Assembly: GCF_020193655.1 (NCBI RefSeq)
Contig: NZ_JADYVE010000005.1
Span: forward strand, 186,001 to 250,000
Length of the DNA: 64,000 nt
Direction: 5' to 3'
Origin: Ensifer sp. IC3342
Lineage (GTDB): Bacteria; Pseudomonadota; Alphaproteobacteria; Rhizobiales; Rhizobiaceae
The translations under genes were made by a program, and so were the position numbers. Below are positions 16,927 through 26,217 of this stretch, in pieces (positions within the stretch are counted from its first letter, which is position 1; every line of letters begins with the position of its first letter). The notes under the pieces were generated by a model. The model did not search any database. It had not been told where the DNA came from and saw only the letters and a program-made list of their open reading frames with translations.

Positions 16927-18015
16927 TCAGACGGTGCGGCCCCAAGCTGCTGCGTATTCGTCAAGCTGCTGTTGTGAAAACCGCCGTATCTCCGACGGCT
17001 CTTTCAGATATTTCCGGTACCAGGCGACGGTCATGGCGACCGCATCGTCCAGGCGGAGCAGGGGCCTCCAGCCGAGTTCGACGTGCGATTTCGTGCTGTC
17101 TAGCCTGAGGACGACGGATTCCTTTGGTTCGTCGGCACGGCGCTCGATGACATATTCGGGCGCGGCCTCGCCCCAGTGGGCGACAACCAGTTCGGCAAGC
17201 GTACCGACGTTGACGGTTGCCTCCTGTTCGGGGCCGAAGTTCCAGCCGCCGGCAAAGCGCTGACCGGCGTCGATCAAACCGGCAGCAAGCATGAGATAGC
17301 CGCGGATCGGCTCCAGCACGTGTTGCCAGGGCCTGATGTTCTTTGGGTTTCGCAGCCGCGCCGGCGTGCCGGTTTCGACGGCGCGCACCAGATCCGGGAT
17401 CAGTCGATCCGCGCCCCAATCGCCACCCCCGATGACATTGCCGGCACGCACCGTGGCAAGCTGCGGTCCTTCGGGATCGCTGAAGAAGGAAGCGCGATAG
17501 GCGGCAGCGACGAGTTCGGCGCAGCCCTTGGAAGAACTGTAGGGATCACGCCCGCCCATCGGGTCGCTTTCCCGGTAGCCCCAGACCCATTCGCGGTTGT
17601 CGTAACACTTGTCGCTCGTGACGACGACGACGCCCCGAAGCGAAGGCATGCGCCGAGCTGCGTCCAGCACGACAGCGGTCCCGACCACATTGGTCAGATA
17701 AGTGTCGACCGGCGTCTCGTAGGACGCGCGGACGACCGCTTGGGCGGCCATATGGATGACGAGGTCGAAATCCTGGCCGTCGATGCTTTGGCTGAACCCG
17801 GTTTCCGTACGGATATCGCCGATGCGCCCGTCGACGATGCCATCAAGATCCACGGCTTTGCAGAAGGAGGGCGCCGTTGGCGGCAACGCGACGCCCACGA
17901 CGTTCGCGCCGAGGCGCCGGAGCCAGAGCGATAGCCATCCGCCCTTGAAACCGGTATGCCCGGTCACCAGCACGCGGCGGTTGCGCAGCACCTGTGAAAG
18001 GTAGGACTCGTCCAC
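16927..18015 (-). CDS. rfbG: CDP-glucose 4,6-dehydratase
   Basis: A 362-residue extended SDR enzyme that turns CDP-glucose into CDP-4-keto-6-deoxyglucose. Motifs are GHTGFKGGW near residue 18 (NAD binding), VTSDKCYDN, WGYRE and the catalytic YSSSK. TSDKCYDN and GHTGFKG are diagnostic for the CDP-glucose branch. The GTG start at 18015 is preceded by GGAGG at about 7 nt. It follows rfbF after 15 nt and feeds its product to the RfbH-like dehydrase and probably the C-methyltransferase. All catalytic residues look intact. Confidence 0.95.
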   Translation of the reverse strand: MDESYLSQVLRNRRVLVTGHTGFKGGWLSLWLRRLGANVVGVALPPTAPSFCKAVDLDGIVDGRIGDIRTETGFSQSIDGQDFDLVIHMAAQAVVRASYETPVDTYLTNVVGTAVVLDAARRMPSLRGVVVVTSDKCYDNREWVWGYRESDPMGGRDPYSSSKGCAELVAAAYRASFFSDPEGPQLATVRAGNVIGGGDWGADRLIPDLVRAVETGTPARLRNPKNIRPWQHVLEPIRGYLMLAAGLIDAGQRFAGGWNFGPEQEATVNVGTLAELVVAHWGEAAPEYVIERRADEPKESVVLRLDSTKSHVELGWRPLLRLDDAVAMTVAWYRKYLKEPSEIRRFSQQQLDEYAAAWGRTV

Positions 18016-18030
18016 GGCGACCTCCGTACC

Positions 18031-18852
18031 CTAGGCCGTTGCCTGTGGCTGCTGGGGCGAAGCGGTTGCGGAAACGGGGCTTCGTTCAAACTGTAGCCAC
18101 GGCGGATCGTCCGTTTCGGCGAGGCCGTTGAGGTAGTCGCGGTCACGCACCGTGTCCATCGGATGCCAGAAGCCCTTGTGCTTGTAGGCAAAGAGCTGGC
18201 CGTCCCTGGCAAGGTTTGTCAGAGGCGACATTTCAAGCGGCTCCGCTGCACCGGGAATATAGTCCAGGATGCCCGGCTCGAAGACGAAGAAGCCGCCGTT
18301 GATCCAGGTTTCGTGCTTGCGCACTTTTTCGGTGAACTCCACGACCTGGTCGCCTTCGAGCTCCAGATTGCCGAAACGTGCCGGCGGTTGCACGGCGGTA
18401 ACTGTTGCGAGCCGACCGTGCGAGCGGTGGAAGGCGAGGAGTGCCTCGATGTCGATATTGCCGACACCGTCGGAATAGGTGACCATGAATGTATCGCCGT
18501 CGAGCCAGTCGCGCAGGCGCAGCAACCGACCGCCGGTCATGGTCGACAGCCCGGTGTCGACAACCGAGACGTTCCAATCCAATGGATGAACGGGGCGAAG
18601 AACCATCGAACCACTTCCAAGCGCAACCGTGAAGTCCGCAGTCGACAAATGGAAATTGTGGAAGAAGTTCTTGATGGACATGCATTTGTAGCCGCCCGCG
18701 ACGACGAAATCGTGGTAGCCCCAGTGGCTGTAGATATCCATGACGTGGAGAATGATGGGCTTTCCGCCGACCTCCACCATCGGTTTCGGAATGCGGGTGG
18801 TCTCCTCCGCGAGGCGCGATCCAAAGCCCCCGGCGAAAAGAACGACTTTCAT
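18031..18852 (-). CDS. rfbF: Glucose-1-phosphate cytidylyltransferase
   Basis: A 273-residue nucleotidyltransferase making CDP-glucose from glucose-1-phosphate and CTP. It starts MKVVLFAGGFGSRLAEET with the pyrophosphorylase signature and has the family-specific segments KPMVEVGGKP, HPLDWNVS and YSDGVGNID. The ATG at 18852 has GGAGG 5 nt upstream and is preferred to an in-frame start four codons earlier. It is the first gene of the minus-strand CDP-sugar operon (rfbF, rfbG, rfbH-like, methyltransferase, epimerase-like, gtrB, gtrA). Promoter elements probably lie in the AT-rich stretch above it. Confidence 0.95.
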   Translation of the reverse strand: MKVVLFAGGFGSRLAEETTRIPKPMVEVGGKPIILHVMDIYSHWGYHDFVVAGGYKCMSIKNFFHNFHLSTADFTVALGSGSMVLRPVHPLDWNVSVVDTGLSTMTGGRLLRLRDWLDGDTFMVTYSDGVGNIDIEALLAFHRSHGRLATVTAVQPPARFGNLELEGDQVVEFTEKVRKHETWINGGFFVFEPGILDYIPGAAEPLEMSPLTNLARDGQLFAYKHKGFWHPMDTVRDRDYLNGLAETDDPPWLQFERSPVSATASPQQPQATA

Positions 18853-19245
18853 GACGGCCTCCAACAGGTCAGTAGTGGAATTCCGGTTGGGTCATCCAAA
18901 CGGTGCCGTGCGCGTGCTTCTTGAACACGCGCGCAAAGACGCCTTTGTCGGCAAGTAAGTCAAAAGCAGCTGAAAGCCGGAAAGGCGTGCAGATTTTTGT
19001 ATAAATACGACTGTACTTAAGGTAATTTTCGCTGAATAATACTCGGTAATTTGATATATGACGATTATGCTATCTGACCTTCCGTAAATCCGCAAGCCAT
19101 TGAGGTGTCAGGATAAACCTTGCATCCTTGTCAGGATTACTCCGGAAGGCGTTGAAAACAGCCATTTTCGATAATTGAAAACGCGAGCCGTGTTCGCTTC
19201 CAACAACATGAGTTCGCCAGAGATTTTTCTGTTCGGAGTATCTTT
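18853..19245. promoter_or_regulatory. Divergent AT-rich promoter region, rfbF / GT-C gene
   Basis: The 393 nt between two divergent genes are clearly richer in A and T from about 18990 to 19240 than the flanking genes. It should hold promoters in both directions. No coding frame, repeat or recognisable operator was found, and exact boxes could not be assigned. Confidence 0.45.
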
Positions 19246-20862
19246 ATGGCAAATATTGAAGAGATTTCCGTTTCAAAAATCATCGGGCAATCAGTAAAGC
19301 CGAGAGCGCTATTGTTCAGCGCCGGGATGGTTGTCCTTTCAGCGCTGCTTTTATTTTGCTTGCTGCTTCGCATTATGAACTACGAGATGCGGAAGGACGA
19401 GCAGCTGTACGTCCCGCCAATCCGGCTGCTCGATCAGCATCAGCTTTACACCGACTTCTTTTACAACCATCCGCCCGGTTCCGCCTGGTTATTCTACGGG
19501 ATCGGCAAGATCGTCGGTTCGGATCACCTCTTGCTCGCGGGCCGAGTTTCGATGTTCTTGGCCTGGCTTTTGCTTGTGGCCGTCATCGGCTGGATCACCT
19601 ATGCGCTCACCCGCTCAGCGCTCGTTTCCTGGTGCGCCGCCGTCCTGACGGTTACGAATGAGCTCTTCCTGTCGCAGACGGGCATGACGGCGACAAACAA
19701 CTTGCTGCCGCTGCCTTTTTCGCTTCTCGGCATCGGGCTCTTCCTGCTCGCCGTCAAGGATGGGCGCGTCTTGCCGCTGGCGGTTGGTGCGGCGGGTTTC
19801 TGTTTGTCGATTGCGGCGAGTTTCAAGATCAGTGCCGTCGCCTTCATCCCTCCTGTCGCGATCGCGGCCTTCTTCCTGCCGCGTGGGTGCGATTTTCGCC
19901 AGCGCCTCCTGCGCGTCGTCCTCCCGCTTGCGCTCGGGGGATTGCTTGGCGGACTTCCGATCCTCATCCCGCTGGTCTCCGACCCGCAAGTGTTTCTCGC
20001 CCATGTGCTCGGCTACCACACCGGCCCGCATCTGCAATACTGGCGAGACCCGGCGGTCGAGTCAGAGGGCGCGTCTGTCTCGTGGGCTGCCAAGTTGCTG
20101 CTGGCGCAAAGTGTCTGGCTGTCCGCTACGGTCGCCGTCGCGATTTCCGCCGCCCTCATGCTTTTTCTTGCCTGGCTTCTTTTGCCGGCCGGAAATGGGC
20201 GGCTGCCGGTGGCCGCGCTGCTTGTGGTCGCGGGAGCCCTTGTTTGCAGCGTCGCGCTGAGCCTGATACCGACGCCCAGCTTCCCGCAGTATTTCGGGCC
20301 GCCGCTGATATGCCTGCCGCTGGCACTCGCGCTGCTTTATGCCGGCCTCGGTCACGAAACGCGTCGCTACATGCAACCGGGCCTCGTTGCTGCAACGATC
20401 GTCGTGCTCGTGGTCGCAGCGCCTCGCCTGGTGCAATATCTGCCGGCGGTTGCGCATCCGGAGCGGTGGACCGTGCTGCGGGTACATGGGGCTGGCGAGA
20501 CCGTTGCCGAGCGCCTTGCGGCCTCCGGTGTTAGCGGCAAGATCGCGACCCTCTCGCCTATCTATCCGCTCGAGGGCGGGCTTACGGTTTACCAGGAGCT
20601 TGCGACCGGGCCTTTTGCCTATCGGATTGCCGATATTGCCGACCCGAAACTTGCCGCTTTCTACAAGATGACGTCTCCGACGACGATTGGCGCACTGTTC
20701 GAGGCCGATCCGCCTGCAGCCTTGCTGCTCGGCTTCGACGGGGTTCTGGAGCGGCCAATGCTCGCCTATGCACAACGCAACGGCTACGTGGTTTCGTCCG
20801 ATCTGGGGATCAAGGATCGATATGGATCGCCGGTCCTGTACGTCAGGCCGCAGGCGGATTGA
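19246..20862 (+). CDS. GT-C membrane glycosyltransferase (GT39/PMT-like)
   Basis: A 538-residue polytopic inner-membrane protein with about 10-12 helices. After the first helix it has MRKDEQLYVPP, in which Asp-Glu is the expected catalytic acidic pair of GT-C enzymes, and the first-loop NHPPG motif. The C-terminal 130 residues form a periplasmic domain. Such proteins transfer sugars from polyprenyl-phosphate donors in the periplasm. The ATG at 19246 has GGAG 8 nt upstream. It may use the lipid-linked sugar made by the GtrB-GtrA pair at 11.8-13.2 kb (inference). It stands alone on the plus strand, convergent with a GT4. Confidence 0.87.
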   Translation: MANIEEISVSKIIGQSVKPRALLFSAGMVVLSALLLFCLLLRIMNYEMRKDEQLYVPPIRLLDQHQLYTDFFYNHPPGSAWLFYGIGKIVGSDHLLLAGRVSMFLAWLLLVAVIGWITYALTRSALVSWCAAVLTVTNELFLSQTGMTATNNLLPLPFSLLGIGLFLLAVKDGRVLPLAVGAAGFCLSIAASFKISAVAFIPPVAIAAFFLPRGCDFRQRLLRVVLPLALGGLLGGLPILIPLVSDPQVFLAHVLGYHTGPHLQYWRDPAVESEGASVSWAAKLLLAQSVWLSATVAVAISAALMLFLAWLLLPAGNGRLPVAALLVVAGALVCSVALSLIPTPSFPQYFGPPLICLPLALALLYAGLGHETRRYMQPGLVAATIVVLVVAAPRLVQYLPAVAHPERWTVLRVHGAGETVAERLAASGVSGKIATLSPIYPLEGGLTVYQELATGPFAYRIADIADPKLAAFYKMTSPTTIGALFEADPPAALLLGFDGVLERPMLAYAQRNGYVVSSDLGIKDRYGSPVLYVRPQAD

Positions 20863-20909
20863 GGTGCGGTCGTTTTTCCCGATTGCGGCCTGCGGCGGCA
20901 GATAAGCAT

Positions 20910-22052
20910 TCAGGACCGCACGGGAGCGCGCGCATCTTCGATCGATCCCCGGGCTTTTAGTGATGGACGCCGTGCGGCCGACGCGGTGATGGTGTCGTCC
21001 CAGAGTTGCAGCACCGCTGACGTTGCGTAGCGTGTCGTCGCCGCGGCGGACCCAGCGCTTGCGAGCTTTTCCCTGAGGGTTCGGTCCATGATCAAGCGGC
21101 GAATTGCATCGCCGAGCCGTTCGACATCTGCCGCGGGCACGAGCACGCCGGTATCGGGGCTGCCCAGGATTTCCGACGGCCCCCAAGGGCAGTCAAACGC
21201 GATGACGGCCAGCCCGGCCGTCATCGCTTCGAGAAGCACGTTAGGGAAACCCTCGAAGCGGGAACTGAGAACGAAGATATCGCCAGCCTTGATCCAATCA
21301 GCGGGGGACTTGGTGACGCCGGGCATCAGGACGCGGTCGCTAAGCGCGAGATCGCGCACCTGCTGCTCCAGGGCGGCGCGCTGCGGCCCCTCGCCGAAAA
21401 TCGTAAGCGTTGCCGCCGGCGCCGTCGCTGCGACGCCTTGATAGGCCTGCAGAAGGAGATCAAAGCCCTTCTGCTTGTCCAATCGGCCGACGGCGATGAT
21501 CCTCGTGCCGTCGCCGGGGGCACGCGCGCATGCCGATGGCAGGGCGACAGGATTTGGGATAATGACCGCCTTGGCCCTCAGCGTTTCCGGCAGACAGCGG
21601 CAGGCTTCGTTCGTCTGCATGACGAGGTTTGTCGCAAAGCGCGCCGCGAGCGGCCGTGCAAGCCGCCAGAACACATGCATCTCCTGCGACCGAAAATTGT
21701 TGCGCTCCGACATGATGACCGCCGTGTCGAGGCCCCAAGTCGCCAGTCCGACCAATACGTTTATCTTGGTCAGGAACGAGATGACGACATCGGGCTGAAG
21801 GGCCTGCAAATGGCGGCGAAGTGCTAATAGCCGCCATCCCTTTCCGGAAGCCGGCAAGGCCTGGCGTTTCCCGTTTCCTAGGGCTTCGACGCTGATCGCA
21901 CGGTCGTATGGAAAATAGGACTCCGGGCTAGTAGCGTTGAGCGCAATCACGTGGACGGTGTCCCCGCGAGCGAGCCGGTGATGCGCCAGGAGATTGACGA
22001 TTTTCTCGGCGCCGCCGGCACCCAGCCCGGACAGGACGAACACTATTCTCAC
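20910..22052 (-). CDS. Glycosyltransferase family 4
   Basis: A 380-residue GT-B enzyme. The N-terminal VFVLSGLGAGGAEKIVNLL is typical of the AmsE/WbpX-like GT4 group. Donor-site motifs are IIAVGRLDKQKGFDLLL and the acidic FEGFPNVLLEAMTAG. The start is a GTG at 22052 with GGGGAT upstream. It is downstream of the two-component genes on the same strand (about 120 nt gap) and may share their transcript. It probably builds one linkage of the repeat unit; the donor is unknown. Confidence 0.88.
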   Translation of the reverse strand: MRIVFVLSGLGAGGAEKIVNLLAHHRLARGDTVHVIALNATSPESYFPYDRAISVEALGNGKRQALPASGKGWRLLALRRHLQALQPDVVISFLTKINVLVGLATWGLDTAVIMSERNNFRSQEMHVFWRLARPLAARFATNLVMQTNEACRCLPETLRAKAVIIPNPVALPSACARAPGDGTRIIAVGRLDKQKGFDLLLQAYQGVAATAPAATLTIFGEGPQRAALEQQVRDLALSDRVLMPGVTKSPADWIKAGDIFVLSSRFEGFPNVLLEAMTAGLAVIAFDCPWGPSEILGSPDTGVLVPAADVERLGDAIRRLIMDRTLREKLASAGSAAATTRYATSAVLQLWDDTITASAARRPSLKARGSIEDARAPVRS

Positions 22053-22175
22053 AGGATCCCCTTCGTTTCGGCGACAGTGGGCGAAAGAGCCTTCGAGCGG
22101 ACGTGAGCGCGGGATAGCCCTCCGACTTTGCCGCCGTCTCTCGTTGGCGGGCGGTGCGGTGCGCCAATCGCGCGC

Positions 22176-22835
22176 TCAGTTGACGCTCATCCAGCCATGA
22201 GTCAGGGCGAAGTGAACAATCTGCGCGCGCGAGTGCAGGTTCAGTTTTTCTGTGGCCCGTGCCTTGTATGTTTCGATCGACTTGACGCTGATATTGGCGC
22301 GGGCGCCGATTTCCTTGTTGGAGTAGCCAAGGGCGACCAGCCGCAGCACATCCCGCTCCCGGGCGGTCAGCCCCGAAGCGTCCGCGGAAGTCGAACGGAT
22401 GGCATGTGGCTCGGTTGGCGGCGCGGTCATCTCCCGCGCCGTCGGCGGATCGAAAAACAGACCGCCCAGCATGACCGAGCGAATGGCCAGAAGCAGGTTC
22501 TGTCCGGCGGAGCATTTCTGAACGAAGCCCTTTGCCCCGGCCTGCAGTGCCTGCTGGACATAGGAGCGATCGTGGTACTGGGTCATGATCACGATGCGAC
22601 CCGAATATCCGCTCGCTATGATCTTCTCGGCAAGCGCGAGACCATTCATGTCCGGCAGCGAGACGTCGAGGACGGAGACGTCCGGTGCTCGCTCACTGAT
22701 TACCGTCAGCGCGTCGGCGCCGGTATTCGCTTCTCCGACGCAGACGATGTCATCGCACGTGTCGATCAAGGCGCGCACGCCTGCTACGATAATTGGATGG
22801 TCATCAACGATGACTGTTCGAATTGGCGAGGTCAT
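22176..22835 (-). CDS. NarL/LuxR-family response regulator
   Basis: A 219-residue two-domain regulator. The receiver starts IRTVIVDDHPI with the acidic pocket, and the phospho-acceptor Asp lies in LDVSLPDMNG. The C-terminal LuxR helix-turn-helix has LTARERDVLRLVALGYSNKE and SVKSIETYKARATEKL. The ATG at 22835 overlaps the TGA of the kinase gene (ATGA) and has GAGAGGGGG upstream, so the pair is translationally coupled. It is expected to bind DNA when phosphorylated by the neighbouring kinase. Its place inside the polysaccharide locus makes local promoters likely targets (inference). Confidence 0.92.
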   Translation of the reverse strand: MTSPIRTVIVDDHPIIVAGVRALIDTCDDIVCVGEANTGADALTVISERAPDVSVLDVSLPDMNGLALAEKIIASGYSGRIVIMTQYHDRSYVQQALQAGAKGFVQKCSAGQNLLLAIRSVMLGGLFFDPPTAREMTAPPTEPHAIRSTSADASGLTARERDVLRLVALGYSNKEIGARANISVKSIETYKARATEKLNLHSRAQIVHFALTHGWMSVN

Positions 22836-23650
22836 GCCAGCCCCCTCTCGCACTGCTGAACGCTCGAACGCTCTGTCGGAACTGCGACTGTGAGACGTGT
22901 GCCTCTTGCTGTCCGCTCGAGCGTCAGCGTGCCGCCGAGCTCCGCAACACGTTCCCGCATGCCCGCGATCCCGGAGGGCCGGTGGAAGCCCCCATCCTGC
23001 GGCATTGGCGGTCGTCCCTTGCCCGTCCCATCATCCTCGATTGTCAGAGCCAGGCAGGTCGCTATCTGCCGCAGACGAATTGTCACGAGTGAGGCCGTTG
23101 CAGCGTGCTTTGCGACATTGGTCAGCCCCTCCTGGGTGATCCGAAACAGCGTCTCCGCCGTCGCGTCGTCGATCCGGAAATCTTTGGCCGCCTCGTGCAG
23201 GAAGCGCGTGGCGATCCCTATGTGATTTTCCCATCGCCCGATTAGGTCTGAAAGGGCCGTGATCAGATCGGATCCGTCCGGCGTCGCGCTCTCAGAACCG
23301 GACGTCACCTTCTCCAGTTCCCGGCTGAGTTGCACCAGCATCTCCCGAACATCGTTGCAGTGGCGCGAAAGGGTTCCGTCACCGCTCGCCCGTTCCAATG
23401 CGTCCAGGCGAAACAGGGCTGCAACGATGTACTGGCCGGAAAGATCATGGATGTCGCGTGCCAGCCGCCGTCGTTCCCCCTCCGCGGCGCTTAGCGTCGG
23501 ACGGTAGTCATCGAGCGCGGGTACCGTGGAAACGTCACGTCTACCGGAGATTTCCATTTGAGCTTGCCTCGGGCGGACGTCATTTTCGAACGCAACAACC
23601 GGAAGGCGAACGGCAACACGGCTTGAAAAATCTTTTCGTGACTTAGTCAT
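22832..23650 (-). CDS. NarX/DegS-type (HisKA_3) sensor histidine kinase without membrane domain
   Basis: A 272-residue kinase. The dimerisation/phosphotransfer helix has RRLARDIHDLSGQYI with the phospho-His. The HATPase domain has the N-box ITQEGLTNVAKHA, the G1 box IEDDGTGKG and a G2 region PSGIAGMRERV. No transmembrane segment and no PAS or GAF domain is seen in the N-terminal 70 residues, so the signal must be cytosolic or come from a partner. The ATG at 23650 with GAGGTC upstream is preferred over a 27-residue longer frame. It is coupled to the response regulator that follows. Confidence 0.9.
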   Translation of the reverse strand: MTKSRKDFSSRVAVRLPVVAFENDVRPRQAQMEISGRRDVSTVPALDDYRPTLSAAEGERRRLARDIHDLSGQYIVAALFRLDALERASGDGTLSRHCNDVREMLVQLSRELEKVTSGSESATPDGSDLITALSDLIGRWENHIGIATRFLHEAAKDFRIDDATAETLFRITQEGLTNVAKHAATASLVTIRLRQIATCLALTIEDDGTGKGRPPMPQDGGFHRPSGIAGMRERVAELGGTLTLERTARGTRLTVAVPTERSSVQQCERGLA

Positions 23651-23834
23651 GCAAGAGACCTCGCCAGGATATACAAAGAGTGGCAATCGCCCGGCGGACG
23701 CGGGCCGGCTAAAATATTCAGGTCCTGACAATCAGGATCATTAAAAAATCAAAGTAATGCCAGTTCTTTTCAGAAGCCTAAAATAACAGATAGCGCCTAG
23801 GCGTCAACTTGGCCGCTTGGGGCTTATCTCGCCA

Positions 23835-24710
23835 TCATGAAGGGTGCAGCGCGCCCGTGTTGCCGTGGCGCGCGCCTTCTTGGGGATGGCCCCTCAACCA
23901 GTCTGTAAGATCTCTGCCGACCAAAGTACCGAGCTTTTCCGTTTCGGCGGCATAGTAGTCGGCCATCCTGTCGCGAAGCTCTGTACTCAAAGGTGCGTAT
24001 TGGACCTCACTGACAAACAGGGACCTCGCTTTCTTAAATCCGGTATTGTCTCTGAACCGGGCAACGACCGGTTTCAACGGACGCAGGAGGCGACGCAGGG
24101 CCGGATTGACCACCGGCTCGGCCTTGTCCTTGACCTTCGTGGACAAGGGGCTCGGCGCTACATCGCCGTCGAGCTTCAGGAAGTCGCGCACACGGGAAAG
24201 CTGCACGTGAGCATCGACCTTTAAGTCCTCATAGAGCAGCACGAGAAGCTGATCGCTGGGAAAGCGGTCGAGGTATCGCTGCAGTTGTTGGAAATAGAGT
24301 CCGCCGTTCAGGAAGCGCCCGCCCGCCCCCTGTCGGGGGTCGAGATAGCGGGCGATGTCGCGACCGGCCTCGCCCCGGCGGTAGAGCATGCAGTAGTCCG
24401 AATAGGCGCGGTCGACGGGATTGCGCAGCTGTGCGATCAGTCGTGCCTTGGGCAGCTTTTCGCCTATCCGGCTACAGGCTTCCGGCGTGTCCATGTAGGA
24501 GTTCGATTTTTCGCCCACGAACCGGCCGTTCTTTTCGCCCTGAAAATACGACAGATACCAGGGGTCGCCGCGTTCGTAGTAACGGCTGAAATAGTGGAGC
24601 TCAGGACTGGGCATGTATATCTTCGGATCCTGCACCAGCGACTTCTGGAGCCAGGTTGTTGCGCTTTTGGCGGCGCCGATGATCAGGAAGTCAATCTCAT
24701 GCATTTCCAT
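23835..24710 (-). CDS. PAPS-dependent sulfotransferase
   Basis: A 291-residue cytosolic enzyme of the Sulfotransfer_1 type. The 5'-phosphosulfate loop is IIGAAKSATTWL near residue 9. The 3'-phosphate site has RNPVDRAYSDY near residue 97. The YMPSPELHYFSR segment fits carbohydrate sulfotransferases. It would move sulfate from PAPS to a sugar of the polysaccharide or its lipid intermediate. AAGAGGT precedes the ATG. It lies 69 nt downstream of a GT4 on the same strand, so the two are likely one operon. No PAPS-synthesis genes are seen here. Confidence 0.9.
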   Translation of the reverse strand: MEMHEIDFLIIGAAKSATTWLQKSLVQDPKIYMPSPELHYFSRYYERGDPWYLSYFQGEKNGRFVGEKSNSYMDTPEACSRIGEKLPKARLIAQLRNPVDRAYSDYCMLYRRGEAGRDIARYLDPRQGAGGRFLNGGLYFQQLQRYLDRFPSDQLLVLLYEDLKVDAHVQLSRVRDFLKLDGDVAPSPLSTKVKDKAEPVVNPALRRLLRPLKPVVARFRDNTGFKKARSLFVSEVQYAPLSTELRDRMADYYAAETEKLGTLVGRDLTDWLRGHPQEGARHGNTGALHPS

Positions 24711-24779
24711 TGTCGACCTCTTTGCTTCAAGCTCGTAGCGAACGAATGCCCAGAGCGGCGCTCCGGAAAGCGGAATGCA

Positions 24780-25991
24780 CTAGTGTCGAGAAACCAGTTG
24801 CCCGTGCATGGCCGGTGATTGCCGGGGTGCGAGCGTCTCGTATAGCCGGCTGATCCCCTCTATATGCGCTTTGTTGCCGTATCGGGCGCGCGCATTCTCC
24901 AAGGCGGTCGAGCTTATCGTCTCCCACTGATGGCGATCGAACAGAAGTCGTTCCAGCGGTTCCACGAAGGCTTCCGGACATTCGGCCTTCACGAGATAGC
25001 CCGTCAGTCCATCGTCGATTGCCTCCGGATTTCCTCCGTGATTTGTCGCGACGACCGGCGTTTGCAGGAGCATGGCCTCGATGAGCGTCCGCCCGAACGG
25101 CTCATTGACAGCGGTGACGAGCAAGGCATCGAGCGCGCCCATGCAAGGGGCGATGGGTGTGCGAAAGCCCATCAGATGAATCCGGTCGGAAATACCGAGC
25201 TCCTTGGCTCGGCACTTCGCCGCGCTGGCGAGGTCCGGCCCATTGGCGGCATTTGAACCGAACAGCAGACCCGCCAAAGGAAATTCCGGATGATGTTGCA
25301 GAAAGGCGTGCACCGCTTCGACAAATTTCACCGGGCGCTTTCGCTCTATTAACCCGCCGACGTAGCCGACGAAACGCGTGTCCGGCCGAAGGCCCAATTC
25401 CTCGACGAACCTTCGTCGGCATGCGTCACGGTCCGGGAGGCCGCTCGGATGATCGAACGGGCTGTGCAACACGGTGATTTTGTGGTCCACCGGCACGATC
25501 GGCTTCGCCGGTCGGACGAAGTGCGACACCGTTACGATGTGATTGGCCAGCAATGGCGCCACGATGTTCACACCCCTTGCCATCGGGTCGCCCCGGTGAT
25601 GCCAGAGAAGCTTTGCGCCCGACAGCCTGGCGGCCAACGCCCAGGTCGCATGCATGCGGCCGTCATTGGTATGAACGATGTCCACCCGGTGGCGCCTCAA
25701 GAAGGGGGCGAGTGTTGCTGTCGTCCGTACCAGGCTCAATCCGTTCGCTACACTGGCCGCGAACCCGAGGTCGGAATCCGCCGAAAGAATACTGACGTCG
25801 GGGGCAAGCATAAAGGGCAGCCCGACTTTCCTCAGGTATTCCTCTAGTATTAGGCCCTTCTTATGAAGAATAATTATCGGTTTGAATTTGTCCCGGTCGA
25901 GCCCACAGATTAGTCCTGTTGCAGAAATGTGGCTGCCGCCCAGTTCTCCACCGGTGAATGGAAAAGCGATAACAATCTTTTGGGAATCCAT
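24780..25991 (-). CDS. Glycosyltransferase family 4
   Basis: A 403-residue GT-B enzyme. The N-terminal IAFPFTGGELGGSHISA carries the glycine loop, and the donor domain has VGYVGGLIERKRPVKF and NEPFGRTLIEAM with the two conserved Glu residues. The ATG at 25991 faces an AT-rich region shared with the divergent lyase gene. The sulfotransferase follows after 69 nt, which suggests that the sugar it adds may be the one sulfated (inference). Sugar donor unknown. Confidence 0.88.
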   Translation of the reverse strand: MDSQKIVIAFPFTGGELGGSHISATGLICGLDRDKFKPIIILHKKGLILEEYLRKVGLPFMLAPDVSILSADSDLGFAASVANGLSLVRTTATLAPFLRRHRVDIVHTNDGRMHATWALAARLSGAKLLWHHRGDPMARGVNIVAPLLANHIVTVSHFVRPAKPIVPVDHKITVLHSPFDHPSGLPDRDACRRRFVEELGLRPDTRFVGYVGGLIERKRPVKFVEAVHAFLQHHPEFPLAGLLFGSNAANGPDLASAAKCRAKELGISDRIHLMGFRTPIAPCMGALDALLVTAVNEPFGRTLIEAMLLQTPVVATNHGGNPEAIDDGLTGYLVKAECPEAFVEPLERLLFDRHQWETISSTALENARARYGNKAHIEGISRLYETLAPRQSPAMHGQLVSRH

Positions 25992-26217
25992 TGCATTATT
26001 CCCTGCCTTTGTTATAAATTTAAATTGTCTTTCAGTGTCGAAAATATAAAATATATTGAATTTAAAAACGCGGACGTTCCGTTTTGCTCAATTGCTGTGA
26101 TTGCTACAGGACAATTCCTTAGCGAAATTGCGGTATTAGCGCTAAAAATCCCCGCGCGGGCTCTCCAAATGTCTGGCCAAGCAAAAATCGGATGCCGAGC
26201 TTTCTAGGAGATTTCAC
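25992..26217. promoter_or_regulatory. Divergent AT-rich promoter region, GT4 / lyase
   Basis: The 226 nt between divergent genes are strongly AT-rich (about 26000-26080 in particular). The right end carries AGGAGA 7 nt before the lyase ATG. Both promoters are expected here; no operator was recognised. Confidence 0.45.
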
